Part shown: positions 24,696-34,467 of the stretch, piece after piece
How positions within the stretch are numbered: the stretch's first letter is position 1
Layout of the letters: each line of letters begins with the position of its first letter
Assembly (NCBI RefSeq): GCF_012276755.1
Contig: NZ_JAAXKX010000025.1
Coordinates: 1-52,383 of the forward strand
Direction: 5' to 3'
DNA length: 52,383 nt
Origin: Marichromatium bheemlicum
GTDB taxonomy: Bacteria > Pseudomonadota > Gammaproteobacteria > Chromatiales > Chromatiaceae
Notes under the pieces: generated by a model
Databases searched by the model: none
What the model was told of the DNA's origin: nothing
Seen by the model: the letters and a program-made list of their open reading frames with translations, nothing else
Made by a program: the position numbers and the translations under genes

Positions 24696-25601
24696 TCAGC
24701 GCCGACGCTTGGCGCGCGGGTGGGTCTGGTCGTAGACCTGGGCGAGGTGCTGGAAGTCGAGATGGGTGTAGATCTGGGTGGTGCCGATGTCGGCGTGGCC
24801 GAGCAGCTCCTGGACGGCGCGCAGATCGGCCGAGGACTCCAGCAGGTGGGTGGCGAAGCTGTGGCGCAGCATGTGCGGATGTAGCCCCTGGGCCAGCCCC
24901 TGGACCTGGGCCCACTGTGTCAGCCGCGCCTGGACGGTGCGCGGGTGGATGCGGGTGCCGCGCAGGCTGACGAACAGCGCTGACTCTTCGGGGGCGGCGA
25001 CGAAGGGACGCAGCAGTCGCCACTGGCGCAGCGCCTCGCGCGCCTTGCGCCCGACCGGTACGCGCCGGGTCTTGGCGCCCTTGCCGACGACCTCGAGTTC
25101 GTCGACCTCGAGCGGCACCTCGGCGAGATCCAGTGCGACCAGCTCGGAGAGGCGCAGCCCGGCGGAGTAGAAGAGCTCGATCATCGCCCCGTCGCGGATC
25201 TCCAGCACCTCCTCGCGGGGGCGGTCGAGCACCGCGCAGAGCTGATCGGCCTCCAGCGTCCTGGGCAGCTTGCGCGGGGTCTTGGGGGCACGGATATCGA
25301 GCGCTGGGCTGGAGGTGACCAGTTCCTCGCGCAACAGCCAGCGATAGAGGGTGCGCAGGCTGGAGAGTTCGCGCTGTAGGGTGCGCCCACCGATGCCGTC
25401 GCGATGACGGGCGCCGATATAGCGCTGCACCGTCTCGCCGTCGATGGCCTCGATCGGTACTTCGGCGTGTGTCTCCAGCCAGGCGATGAGGCGTTCGAGA
25501 TCACGGCGATAGTTGGCGACGGTCAGCGGCGCGAGTCGGCGTTCGTGGGCGAGGTGGTCGAGGAAGCGCGCGAGCAACTGGGTGGAGGTCTCGGCGGACA
25601 T
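24696..25601 (-). CDS. xerC: Tyrosine recombinase XerC
   Basis: A 301-residue recombinase of the normal XerC length, acting with XerD at dif to resolve chromosome dimers. The N-terminal SAM-like DNA-binding domain begins LLARFLDHLAHERRLAPLTV. Catalytic residues are visible: Arg in YSAGLRLSELVAL, Lys in VVGKGAKTRRVPVG, His-x-x-Arg in HMLRHSFATHLLE, His in LLGHADIGTTQIY and the nucleophile Tyr of that motif. Position after the DUF484 gene, with dapF further upstream, is the classical xerC location and argues against an integrase of a mobile element. Confidence 0.96.
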   Translation of the reverse strand: MSAETSTQLLARFLDHLAHERRLAPLTVANYRRDLERLIAWLETHAEVPIEAIDGETVQRYIGARHRDGIGGRTLQRELSSLRTLYRWLLREELVTSSPALDIRAPKTPRKLPRTLEADQLCAVLDRPREEVLEIRDGAMIELFYSAGLRLSELVALDLAEVPLEVDELEVVGKGAKTRRVPVGRKAREALRQWRLLRPFVAAPEESALFVSLRGTRIHPRTVQARLTQWAQVQGLAQGLHPHMLRHSFATHLLESSADLRAVQELLGHADIGTTQIYTHLDFQHLAQVYDQTHPRAKRRR

Positions 25602-25608
25602 CGCGTGC

Positions 25609-26307
25609 TTACTCCTGGTCGCAGCGCTCGACCGTGGTGAGCGCGTTGAGCTTGTGGGCGATGATCTCGCCGAGGCGGTCGAGCAGGTCGGTGCCGAGTT
25701 CGGGGCGGAAGCGTTCGGGGTCGGCGCTGCCGATGGCGAGCACGCCCGAGCGGGCGCCGGTGCGGATGGGAACCAGGGCGGCGGTGCGCACGCGGGTTGC
25801 CGCCTCGCCGAACAGGACCTCGGCCTTGTCGCCGTCGAGCGGCCCGCAGAGCGCGTGCTTGCGGGCGAGGAAGTCCTCGAAGGCGGCACCGAGCGGGTCG
25901 GTTGCGGCGGTCTCGGGATCGCGCGGGAACAGCCTGAGGGTGACGGCGTCGGCGCGGAACTCCTGCAGCAGCACCTCGCGCAGTCGCGTGCACAGCTGTT
26001 CGGGGTCGTTGATCGCGATCAGCTTCAACACCAGTGCGTGCAGCCGGGTCGAGAGTGACTCGTACTCACGGGCGCGGGCGATGAGCTGGCCGAGGCGCTG
26101 GCGTTCGGTGTCGAGCTCCTGGCGTAGCGTCCGCACCTGACGTTCGATCAGCGAGATGGCGCCGGCGCCGGTGGGGTGTGGGATGCGGAGTGCGGAGAGG
26201 ATCTCCGGGTGGTGTTCGAAGAAGTCGGGATGGCGTTGCAGATAAGCGGCGACCGTGGCCTCCTGCGCCTCGTCCCTGTCCTCGGGCTGCTCTGCCTGTG
26301 TGATCAC
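25609..26307 (-). CDS. DUF484 family protein
   Basis: A 232-residue cytoplasmic protein of the DUF484 family, typically found between dapF and xerC in gammaproteobacteria. The N-terminus has VAAYLQRHPDFFEHHPEIL, then a coiled coil (SLIERQVRTLRQELDTERQR) and a GAF-like C-terminal domain with ALVPIRTGARSGVLAIGSAD. No biochemical function is established. It is 7 bases upstream of xerC and 10 bases after dapF, consistent with one operon. Confidence 0.9.
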   Translation of the reverse strand: MITQAEQPEDRDEAQEATVAAYLQRHPDFFEHHPEILSALRIPHPTGAGAISLIERQVRTLRQELDTERQRLGQLIARAREYESLSTRLHALVLKLIAINDPEQLCTRLREVLLQEFRADAVTLRLFPRDPETAATDPLGAAFEDFLARKHALCGPLDGDKAEVLFGEAATRVRTAALVPIRTGARSGVLAIGSADPERFRPELGTDLLDRLGEIIAHKLNALTTVERCDQE

Positions 26308-26317
26308 GATTGACCCC

Positions 26318-27148
26318 TCATAGAACGATCTCCCCGTGGAACACTGATTCGGCTGGCCCGGTCATCCACACGACGTCATCCGGGCCGCGCCAGTCGATTA
26401 TAAGCCCCCCGCCCGGCAGGTCGACGCGTACGCGCTCGTCGAGCAGCCCGCGCAGCCGCCCGCTGACCACCGCGGCGCAGGCGCCGGTGCCGCAGGCCAG
26501 GGTCTCGCCGGCGCCGCGCTCGTGCACCCGCAGGCGGATCGCGTCGCCGGCGAGCCGTTGCATGAAGCCGACGTTGACCCGTTGCGGGAAGCGCGGGTGG
26601 TGCTCGATCGCCGGCCCGAGTCGTGCCACCGGCGCGCGCTCGACGTCCTCGACCAGCAGTACCGCGTGCGGGTTGCCCATGGAAACGGCGCCGATCTGGT
26701 GGTGCTCGCCCGCGACCTCGAGACCGTAGCAGGTTGCCTGGGCGTCGGCGATGAATGGGATTTCGCTGGGTTCCAGCCGCGGTCGGCCCATGTTGACCCG
26801 GACCTGGCCGTCGCCCTCGAGGTAGAGGCGGATCGCCCCGGCGGCAGTACCGACCGGGATCTCGTCATGCGTGGTCAGCCCTTGCTCGCGCACGAAGCGG
26901 GCAAAGCAGCGCGCGCCGTTGCCGCACTGCTCGACCTCGGAGCCGTCGGCGTTGAAGATCCGGTAGTGGAACTCGGTGCCCGGCAGCCGCGGCGGCTCGA
27001 CCAGCAGGATCTGGTCGCAGCCCACGCCGAAGCGCCGGTCGGCGAGTCGGCGCAGCCGCTCGGGGGTGAGCGCGATGTGCTGGCGCACCGCGTCGAACAC
27101 CACGAAGTCGTTACCGAGCCCGTGCATCTTGGTGAAGCGGACCTTCAT
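26318..27148 (-). CDS. dapF: Diaminopimelate epimerase
   Basis: A 276-residue enzyme interconverting LL- and meso-diaminopimelate for lysine and peptidoglycan synthesis. The two catalytic cysteines are Cys75 in [12 protein letters not shown] and Cys219 in [13 protein letters not shown]. The N-terminus [15 protein letters not shown] is diagnostic. ATG 27148 gives the usual start; an in-frame ATG at 27166 adds 6 residues. It follows the methyltransferase gene and lysA, the preceding pathway-related genes. Confidence 0.97.
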   Translation of the reverse strand: MKVRFTKMHGLGNDFVVFDAVRQHIALTPERLRRLADRRFGVGCDQILLVEPPRLPGTEFHYRIFNADGSEVEQCGNGARCFARFVREQGLTTHDEIPVGTAAGAIRLYLEGDGQVRVNMGRPRLEPSEIPFIADAQATCYGLEVAGEHHQIGAVSMGNPHAVLLVEDVERAPVARLGPAIEHHPRFPQRVNVGFMQRLAGDAIRLRVHERGAGETLACGTGACAAVVSGRLRGLLDERVRVDLPGGGLIIDWRGPDDVVWMTGPAESVFHGEIVL

Positions 27149-27179
27149 CACGTCGATCTCCTGCATGCCGCCGCCGGGT

Positions 27180-27850
27180 TCATCCCGGCATGCGTCCCCA
27201 GACCGCCAGATGGCGGTCGCTGACGACTCCGACCTCGAAGCCCTCGAGCCCGGCGGTGTTGAGCTGTTCGACCACCTCGCACGGCTCGTAGGCGGCGAAC
27301 AGCGAGTGGCGGAAGTCGCTGCGCAGCACCTCGGGCTCGTCGGCGACATAGGTCTCGACCAGTGCTTCGGCCCAGCCCGCCGAGGGCGGCCGGAACAGAT
27401 CCATCACCAGTACCAGGGCATCGGGGTTGGCTTGGGTGCGGATCGTCTGCCACAGCACCTGGGGGTCATGGAGGTGGTGGAGCAGGCTGTTGGAGAGGAT
27501 GAGGTCATAACGGCAGCCCTCGAGACGGCTTGAGGGGAGGCGATCGTGTATCAGTTGCCAGCGCCCGGCGAATGGTTCGCCACCGGCCTCGAGGGTGGTG
27601 CGCGCCTGTTCGAGCATGGTCATGGCACCGTCGAGTGCATCGCAGTGCAGCCGTGGATAGGTGCGCAGCAGGCGGTGCACGATGTCGGCTGGGCCGCAGC
27701 CGAGGTCGAGTGCTGCCGTGCCCGGTAGCCCGCCACTTGCGTGACGGGCCAGCAGCCGCATGAACAGGCTGTTGGACTCGGAGAAGTCAGCCTCGGCATA
27801 GGCGCGGGCCTGCTCCTCGGTGTCCATCAGCTCGGGCTCGGGGCGACGTT

Positions 27851-27854
<4 letters not shown>
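27180..27854 (-). CDS. Class I SAM-dependent methyltransferase
   Basis: A 224-residue methyltransferase. Motif I is [16 protein letters not shown] near residue 48-60, followed by an acidic loop ([13 protein letters not shown]), the motif IV-like [13 protein letters not shown] and [13 protein letters not shown]. The N-terminus ([12 protein letters not shown]) resembles ubiquinone/menaquinone-type and CmoA-like enzymes, but the substrate is open. Its start overlaps the lysA stop by 4 bases, so it is translationally coupled and sits between lysA and dapF, which are usually adjacent. Confidence 0.85.
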
Positions 27855-29098
<1,244 letters not shown>

Positions 29099-29120
29099 GC
29101 GGCGTCGATGTGGTGCTCGG

Positions 29121-29297
29121 CTAGGGCTGATCGGGGGCGGGGACCTCGGGAAGGTCTTCGCCGGTGGTCGTTGGTGGCGTGCCCGGCTCCGGCTCGGGCA
29201 GGTAGAGCGGACCCTTCTGGCCGCATGCACCGAGCATGCTGACGGTCCCGAGCACCAGGATGATGGCGATGAACAGATAACGGGCCCAACAGAGCAT
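29121..29297 (-). CDS. lptM: LPS translocon maturation chaperone-like lipoprotein LptM (YifL)
   Basis: A 58-residue lipoprotein. A hydrophobic signal (MLCWARYLFIAIILVLGTVS) ends in the lipobox MLGAC with lipidated Cys25, followed by the family signature CGQKGPLYLPEPEP and a Pro/Thr-rich tail. LptM binds the LptD/LptE outer-membrane translocon in Escherichia coli. Its place immediately upstream of lysA is conserved in gammaproteobacteria and supports the call. Confidence 0.92.
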   Translation of the reverse strand: MLCWARYLFIAIILVLGTVSMLGACGQKGPLYLPEPEPGTPPTTTGEDLPEVPAPDQP

Positions 29298-29365
29298 TGG
29301 AGCGTCTCACGCGAAAAGGGGTTGAGTCGGGCCTCTAGTATACATTCCAGCGCGGCGCGCGCGGG

Positions 29366-30877
29366 TCAGCGCGCGCGTCGGCGCGCCGCCAGGGTCAGCC
29401 CCTGGCTGGCCTGCTTGGCAAAGTGCTGGAAGTCCTCGAATAGCGGCTCGGTGAGGGCGCGGGCGCTGGTGGCGCGGTCGGCGTAGAGCAGGCCGATGCC
29501 CTGCCCGGCGATGTCAATCGGGGCGATCATGAAGGGGGTGCGCCCGAGTGCCTGGATGACCGTCGCCGGGACCTCGTCGAGTGCGCGCTCCTGGATACAG
29601 CGCGGTTGCTGGCGCTCGAGGGCGACGAACAAGGGGTGAGATTGCCGTGGCAGTCGGGTGAACTGGAAGCGTGCGAGCAGCCGCTCGTGCTCACTGCCGA
29701 GGGCGTACCTGGCCTTGAGGGTGCGCTTGTCCGGGGTGATCAGAGCGAACACCACCCGGTCCATGCCGACGCCGCGATGGATACCCTCGAGGGCCAGGGT
29801 CATCACCTGGTTGAGGTTGGCCGTCCCGCCCTCGATCAGCGCCGAGAGTTCGCGCAGCACGCGCAGCTGGAGTTGTGCATCGGGTTCGGGGACGGCGGTG
29901 GTCGCCGCGGTTGGACGTTGGTTGGGGGCGGGTTGGTCGAGGGTGGGTTGGTCGGACGCGGGTTGGTCGGACGTCTCGTCGTGTTGCGGGATGTGCGGTA
30001 CGGCGATCTGGGCGCCGATGTCGGCGGCCATCTCGGCGGCCTCGCGGGCGTTCTGCTGCAGCCTCTTGTGGGTCTCGCCGATTGCCAGGTCGATCATCTT
30101 GGCGGTGCGTTGGACCAGTTTCTGCATCCGTGCGCTGCGCCAGCCACCGTCCTCGGCGCAGAGTGCGATCTGTTGACCGAGCACCACGGTCTGGATCCGT
30201 TCGTCGAGCATGCTGGGGGTGGCGATCGCCTCGCGCACCAGGTCATTGAGGTGCCAGACCCGGGCTAGCTGGCCGCTGAGCTGGTTGAGGCGGAAACCGA
30301 GGATGCGTTCCTGACCGCGTTCGGGGAGGGTGGCGGGCTGCTGGCGGTAGAACTGATCGAGCGCCTCGGCCTGTTCACCGCCGAAGCACCAGAAGGCCAG
30401 CTCGCCGACGCGATGCAGCAGCGCGGCGATGAAGACCTCCTCGGGTGCCTTGTCCTCACGCGCGGTGGCGATCGAGCGGGCCTGCATCGCCGCGTGGATG
30501 GCGCGTGCCAGTTCGCGCGCGACGCGCTCGCGGGTGGCCCCCTCAATGGTGTCGTCGACCAGGGTCGCGGCCAGGCACATGTTGCTCACGGCGTTGAAGC
30601 CGAGCACCACCACGGCGCGGTTGACCGTGGTCAGGGTATAGCCGCTACTGGCGCCTGCCGGATTGTAATAGACCGAGTTGGCGAGTTTGAGGATACGGGT
30701 GGTGAGCGAGGGGTCCTGCATGATCACCTGGGCCAGCGCGGCGGCGGGGGCCAGCTCGTCGTCGAACACCCGCAGCACCTGATGCACGGTGTTGTTGAAG
30801 ATCGGCATCTCTCGCTGTTGGATCAGCTCGACCCACTCGGCCAGGCGGCGTTTTGGCGCGGGGCGCTGCGTGTTCAC
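29366..30877 (-). CDS. HDOD domain protein with a GAF-like C-terminus
   Basis: A 503-residue protein. Residues about 15-280 form an HDOD domain (LIQQREMPIFNNTVHQVLRV, AQVIMQDPSLTTRILKLANS, TVNRAVVVLGFNAVSNM). It lacks the metal-dependent HD catalytic pattern, as usual for HDOD. A linker of degenerate DQPxx repeats (about residues 325-345) leads to a GAF-like domain at about 365-490 (LNQVMTLALEGIHRGVGMDR). HDOD proteins are signalling adaptors, often linked to chemotaxis or c-di-GMP. GTG 30877 was chosen because AGGAG lies 8 bases upstream. Confidence 0.85.
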   Translation of the reverse strand: MNTQRPAPKRRLAEWVELIQQREMPIFNNTVHQVLRVFDDELAPAAALAQVIMQDPSLTTRILKLANSVYYNPAGASSGYTLTTVNRAVVVLGFNAVSNMCLAATLVDDTIEGATRERVARELARAIHAAMQARSIATAREDKAPEEVFIAALLHRVGELAFWCFGGEQAEALDQFYRQQPATLPERGQERILGFRLNQLSGQLARVWHLNDLVREAIATPSMLDERIQTVVLGQQIALCAEDGGWRSARMQKLVQRTAKMIDLAIGETHKRLQQNAREAAEMAADIGAQIAVPHIPQHDETSDQPASDQPTLDQPAPNQRPTAATTAVPEPDAQLQLRVLRELSALIEGGTANLNQVMTLALEGIHRGVGMDRVVFALITPDKRTLKARYALGSEHERLLARFQFTRLPRQSHPLFVALERQQPRCIQERALDEVPATVIQALGRTPFMIAPIDIAGQGIGLLYADRATSARALTEPLFEDFQHFAKQASQGLTLAARRRAR

Positions 30878-31067
30878 AAGACGAACTCCTGGTGGGACGG
30901 CTGTTGGTGGTCCCGAGTGATGTTGGAGACGACCGGCTGGCTGAGGTGCCAACCGACGGCGCGGTATGCGCTGGCGTGCCGTTGCGCTCGTCCAGTTTAC
31001 CGGGTGGGTGAGGGGCGTTCTTCTAAGCTTCCCCGCATCATCATGTGGGTGAATCGGGGGCGAATAA

Positions 31068-31958
31068 ATGTCCTGGTTGTCGATTCTGCGGGCTGGGGTA
31101 CTGGCGTTGGCTCCCGTGGTGGCGATGGCCGACGACTGGCCGTCGGGCTGTCGTGTCGGTGACCCCTTGCCGGTCCAGCAGGGGACGCCGGCGCTGACCC
31201 TCGCCGGAGTCTATCGCAAGGGGGTGCGGGTCTCCGACTATTGGGTGAGCGAGAAGCTCGATGGGGTGCGCGCCTACTGGGATGGCTCGCGACTGTTCAG
31301 CCGCAGCGGGCGGGAGATCGTCGCCCCGGCGGCCTTTACCGACGGCTGGCCGCGTCTCGCGCTCGATGGCGAGTTGTGGCTGGGGCGAGGTCGCTTCGAG
31401 CCTTTGTCCGGGATCACTCGCCGGCAACAACCCGACCCGGAGGCCTGGCGCGGGGTGCGTTTCATGGTGTTCGACCTGCCCGGTTGCGCGCTCGATTTCG
31501 ATGGTCGGCTGCGGGCGTTGCGCCGGTTGTTTGCGACACCTCAGCCAGCGTCGTTGCAGCGCGTCGAGCAGTGGCGGGGTCGTGATCATGTCCGCCTGAT
31601 GGCGCGGCTGCACCGTGTGCTCGCCGCTGGTGGCGAGGGGCTGATGCTGCGTCGTGCCAGCGCGCCCTATCGGGCCGGTCGCGGTGACGATCTGCTCAAG
31701 CTCAAGCCCTACCAGGATGCCGAGGCCCGGGTGATCGCCTACCTGCCCGGCAAGGGACGGCTGCGCGGCATGGTCGGGGCGTTGTTGGTCGAGGATGGCG
31801 AGGGGCGGCGTTTTCGGCTCGGCAGTGGGCTGAGCGATGCCGAGCGGCGCGATCCGCCGCCGCTCGGTGCCTGGGTGACCTTTCGTTATCAGGGATACAC
31901 CCGTAACGGGATCCCGCGCTTTGCGCGTTACCTGCGGGTGCGAGAGCGCGATGAGTGA
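31068..31958 (+). CDS. Secreted ATP-dependent DNA ligase (LigE type)
   Basis: A 296-residue minimal ATP-dependent ligase with an N-terminal signal peptide (LRAGVLALAPVVAMA, cleavage near residue 21). The adenylation lysine is Lys63 in SEKLDGVRAYWDG. Later nucleotidyltransferase motifs are LALDGELWLG, FMVFDLPG, GEGLMLRR and LLKLKPY. An OB-fold follows (RGMVGALLVEDGEGRRFRLG). Lig E proteins of Neisseria, Haemophilus and relatives are exported and are linked to extracellular or incoming DNA. No helicase or nuclease partner is adjacent. Confidence 0.9.
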   Translation: MSWLSILRAGVLALAPVVAMADDWPSGCRVGDPLPVQQGTPALTLAGVYRKGVRVSDYWVSEKLDGVRAYWDGSRLFSRSGREIVAPAAFTDGWPRLALDGELWLGRGRFEPLSGITRRQQPDPEAWRGVRFMVFDLPGCALDFDGRLRALRRLFATPQPASLQRVEQWRGRDHVRLMARLHRVLAAGGEGLMLRRASAPYRAGRGDDLLKLKPYQDAEARVIAYLPGKGRLRGMVGALLVEDGEGRRFRLGSGLSDAERRDPPPLGAWVTFRYQGYTRNGIPRFARYLRVRERDE

Positions 31959-31962
31959 GCGC

Positions 31963-31982
31963 TGGCGCCTCCATGCGCCGGC
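31963..31982. terminator. Weak hairpin between convergent genes
   Basis: A 7-bp stem CTGGCGC/GCGCCGG (one G-T pair) with a 6-base loop, between the ligase gene and the small minus-strand gene. No T-run follows on either strand. Confidence 0.35.
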
Positions 31983-31988
31983 GGTGGT

Positions 31989-32171
31989 TCAGCGCAGGCC
32001 GCGCAGTACCGCCGCCTCGATCTGGCGGGCGAAGGGGGGTTCACGGTCATTGGTGTGTTGCTGCGCCTGGGTGAGTTCGTCCCAGGTCTGCAGTTGTGGC
32101 TGGTGCTCGGGCACCAACGCGTGCGGCTGCTCGCGTGGATCGAGGAAGGTATCGCGAGAGGGGGTACGCAT
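31989..32171 (-). CDS. Small hypothetical protein (60 residues)
   Basis: A 60-residue polar protein starting MRTPSRDTFLDPREQPHALV, rich in Gln, His and acidic residues, with ending REPPFARQIEAAVLRGLR that could form an amphipathic helix. I do not recognise a family. The start is supported by AGGAG 7 bases upstream of ATG 32171. It lies just downstream of the cyclophilin gene on the same strand and is probably co-transcribed with it. Confidence 0.6.
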   Translation of the reverse strand: MRTPSRDTFLDPREQPHALVPEHQPQLQTWDELTQAQQHTNDREPPFARQIEAAVLRGLR

Positions 32172-32261
32172 GATCAGCTCCTCGTTGAGGTCGGTTGAGC
32201 ACTTGGGCAGAGGGTGGGGCTGACGGCCAACAGCGCAAGGGCGCCCCACCCCAGTGAGTTC

Positions 32262-32825
32262 TTACAGTGCGCGGCAGGTCTCAAGGACGACCGGCGCGCG
32301 GGTGCGGCCCGAGCGCGAGCCCTGGGCCTCCATCGCCTTGACCACCTCGATGCCGTCGACGACCTGGCCGAAGACCACGTGCTTGCCGTCGAGCCAGGGG
32401 GTAGGCACCAGAGTGATGAAGAACTGCGAGCCGTTGGTGTCAGGACCGGCGTTGGCCATCGACAGCATGCCGGGACGGTTGTGACGATGCTCGAAGTTCT
32501 CGTCGGGGAAGCGTTCGCCGTAGATCGAGCGTCCCCCGGTGCCGTTGCCGTTGGTGAAGTCACCGCCCTGGATCATGAAGCCGGGGATGATGCGGTGGAA
32601 GGGGCTGCCGGCGTAGGCGAGCGCCTCGCCCTGCTCGCCGGTGCAGAGTGCGCGGAAGTTCTCCGCGGTCTTCGGGGTGGTGTCGGCGAACAGCTCCAGG
32701 GTGATGGTGCCGGCCGGCTCACCGTCGATGGACACGTCCATCGCTACCCGGGGGTTGGCCGCCAGCGCGGAGGTGGCGATGGTGGCGAGCGCCAGCGCGG
32801 CGAGAGAGGGCAGGGATCTGGACAT
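32262..32825 (-). CDS. Periplasmic cyclophilin-type peptidyl-prolyl isomerase
   Basis: A 187-residue protein with a clear signal peptide ([16 protein letters not shown], cleavage near residue 22) and a full cyclophilin domain. Active-site segments are [40 protein letters not shown] and [11 protein letters not shown]. It catalyses cis-trans isomerisation of proline bonds, here in the periplasm. ATG 32825 has AGGAG upstream; the longer open frame beyond it lacks family character. Confidence 0.93.
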   Translation of the reverse strand: MSRSLPSLAALALATIATSALAANPRVAMDVSIDGEPAGTITLELFADTTPKTAENFRALCTGEQGEALAYAGSPFHRIIPGFMIQGGDFTNGNGTGGRSIYGERFPDENFEHRHNRPGMLSMANAGPDTNGSQFFITLVPTPWLDGKHVVFGQVVDGIEVVKAMEAQGSRSGRTRAPVVLETCRAL

Positions 32826-32996
32826 GCGGGCTCCTGGATGATCGCGGTTGCACGGACCCGGCGGCTCGGGCGCCGCTCCGACCCCTGTACTGCTGGGGAG
32901 CGGTGACTGCGGCACGACGCGATGCGGATCACGCACCGCCCCGCCAGGGCTCGCCCCATTGTGGTGCCACTCGACGGTAGGTGCAATCGGCGGGGT

Positions 32997-33052
32997 CAGC
33001 CATCAGCCATCAGCCATCAGCCATCAGCCGCCAGCGACCAGCGACCAGCAAA
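32997..33052. repeat. Eight CAGYNNN heptamers
   Basis: CAGCCAT four times, CAGCCGC, CAGCGAC twice, CAGCAAA, in perfect 7-base phase. As at 6722-6777 there are exactly eight units. Confidence 0.9.
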
Positions 33053-33106
33053 GGCGGCGCGCGACGCCCCGCTTCTGCGACGGTGGTCGAGGACGACCAC
33101 CCACTG

Positions 33107-33151
33107 GAGGCTGATGGCTGGCGGCTGGTGACTGAAGGCGGCTGGTGACTC
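33107..33151. repeat. Inverted heptamer array
   Basis: On the minus strand the units read CAGCCGC, then after 3 extra bases CAGTCAC, CAGCCGC, CAGCCAT, CAGCCTC. They can pair with the array at 32997-33052, enclosing a 54-base core. Confidence 0.8.
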
Positions 33152-33218
33152 GTGCCGGGTCCGGGACCTATGCGATGATCGGGCCAGGTACATCCTCAAT
33201 CATCGCAGTGGAGCCGGT

Positions 33219-33641
33219 ATGTCGACGCTCGAACTCACCCCTTATCCCGATAACAGCGCCGAGGCGTTGCTGCGGGTCATCACCCTCTTCATCGTCAGTG
33301 ATGGCGAGGTCGCTGACGGCGAACTCGAGGTCCTCGACGACCTCGGGGTGTTCGAGACGCTCGGGGTCGATCACAACCGTTTCGCCGAGGTCTTCGACGC
33401 TTATTGCGACGACCTGATCGCCCATGCCGGGACTGCGCACTACGTCGGGTTGAACGACCCGAGCTGGATCGACGCGGTGCTTGCACCGATCACCGAGGTG
33501 TCGTACCGGCGTTTGCTGGCGCGCATCCTGTTGCTGGTGGCACGGGCAGACGGTCATTTCGCCGACAGCGAGCTGGCGGTGTATCGGCGCATCCTCGAGC
33601 GCTGGGAGATCGATCTCGACTCGCTCGCCGAGGCCGACTGA
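33219..33641 (+). CDS. TerB-like helical protein
   Basis: A 140-residue helical protein with two copies of the acidic TerB/DjlA-type motif: VSDGEVADGELEVL and ARADGHFADSELAVYRRIL. TerB-like domains bind metal (calcium in some) and occur in tellurite-resistance and membrane-associated systems. There are no other ter genes here, so the role is unknown. GGAG precedes the ATG. It converges on the exporter gene with a 6-base gap. Confidence 0.78.
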   Translation: MSTLELTPYPDNSAEALLRVITLFIVSDGEVADGELEVLDDLGVFETLGVDHNRFAEVFDAYCDDLIAHAGTAHYVGLNDPSWIDAVLAPITEVSYRRLLARILLLVARADGHFADSELAVYRRILERWEIDLDSLAEAD

Positions 33642-33647
33642 GCCGTC

Positions 33648-34382
33648 TCACCAAGCCTCGATGAGGAGCAGTGCGGCGATCGCCCAGAGTGCGCCGCGCA
33701 GCCAGTTGCGATAGCTCGTCGCACCGTGGCGGCGGCGCACCCGGATGCCGATCCACAGTGCCAGCAGCACCGCCGGGAGCAGTATCAACGCCAGCCCGAT
33801 TACGCTGGGGTCGAGCGCGTCGCGGCTGGCGAAGCCGAGTACCTGACCGCTCTTGCTGGTGATGAAACTGAGATTGAAGGTCGCCACCATCAGCACCGGG
33901 TTCATCCGGGTGTAGAGCGCGAAGGCCACCACCACCGGGGCGAAGATGTTGATCAGCCCCGCCAGCAGACCCATGCTCAGTCCGAGCAGTGCCAGCGCCC
34001 AGTGCGGCACCCGGCGCTCCGGGCCGCTGCCCTGACGGCGCTCGAGCAGCAGGAAGGCGACCAGCACCAGCGCCAGCAGGATCTGGAAGGGCTGCGGGTC
34101 GATACTGAGCAACAACTGGGTGCCGATTAGACTGCCGATCATGGTGCTCACCGGCAGCGGCCAGAAGCGGTGCAGCGCCTCGCGCCAGTGGCGTTCGTGG
34201 GCGATGCTCACCAGGTTGATGAGGATGGTCGGGATCAGGGTCAGCAGGATCGCCATGCGCAGGTCCATCACCAGCGCCAGCAACGGGGTGGCGAGCAACG
34301 GGAAGCCGAAGCCGAGGGCGCCATGGGTGAAGGCGGCGACGGTGAGGATGACGAGGGTGGCGAGATCGGTCAGGGAGAGGAT
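33648..34382 (-). CDS. TauE/SafE family membrane exporter with a possible ATC start
   Basis: A membrane protein of about 244 residues with seven or eight hydrophobic helices, family TauE/SafE (anion, often organosulfonate or sulfite, export). The family N-terminus is present upstream of any ATG, GTG or TTG: LSLTDLATLVILTVAAF, then THGALGFGFPLLATPLL. The first TTG (34298) would delete this helix. A perfect AGGAGG (34391-34396) sits 8 bases before an ATC codon at 34382, so a non-canonical AUC start is the best reading. CTG at 34373 is an alternative at a poorer distance. The in-frame stop at 34407 limits any extension. Confidence 0.75.
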   Translation of the reverse strand: MLSLTDLATLVILTVAAFTHGALGFGFPLLATPLLALVMDLRMAILLTLIPTILINLVSIAHERHWREALHRFWPLPVSTMIGSLIGTQLLLSIDPQPFQILLALVLVAFLLLERRQGSGPERRVPHWALALLGLSMGLLAGLINIFAPVVVAFALYTRMNPVLMVATFNLSFITSKSGQVLGFASRDALDPSVIGLALILLPAVLLALWIGIRVRRRHGATSYRNWLRGALWAIAALLLIEAW

Positions 34383-34467
34383 GGCCTGATCCTCCTGAGG
34401 CTGGGTTCAAACCGCCCAGCATAGCCGAGATCCTTGGGGCGATAGACGCTCGACCTTGGAGATGCGG

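Larger units (their letters stand above)
32826..33218. other. Intergenic region with inverted heptamer arrays
   Basis: The 393 bases between the divergent cyclophilin and TerB-like genes hold no convincing gene. The region contains two heptamer arrays in opposite orientation (32997-33052 and 33107-33151) around a 54-base GC-rich core. TATGCGATGATCGGGCC-type sequence follows before the TerB-like gene, but no promoter is clear. Confidence 0.6.

Noticed and set aside
24696-25601. Integrase of a mobile element near the repeats or sulfotransferase
   Set aside because: Length, motifs and the dapF-DUF484-xerC context identify it as chromosomal XerC; no attachment-site repeats or cargo were seen.
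32997-33151. CRISPR-like array
   Set aside because: The repeat unit is 7 bases without unique spacers, and no cas genes are in the window.
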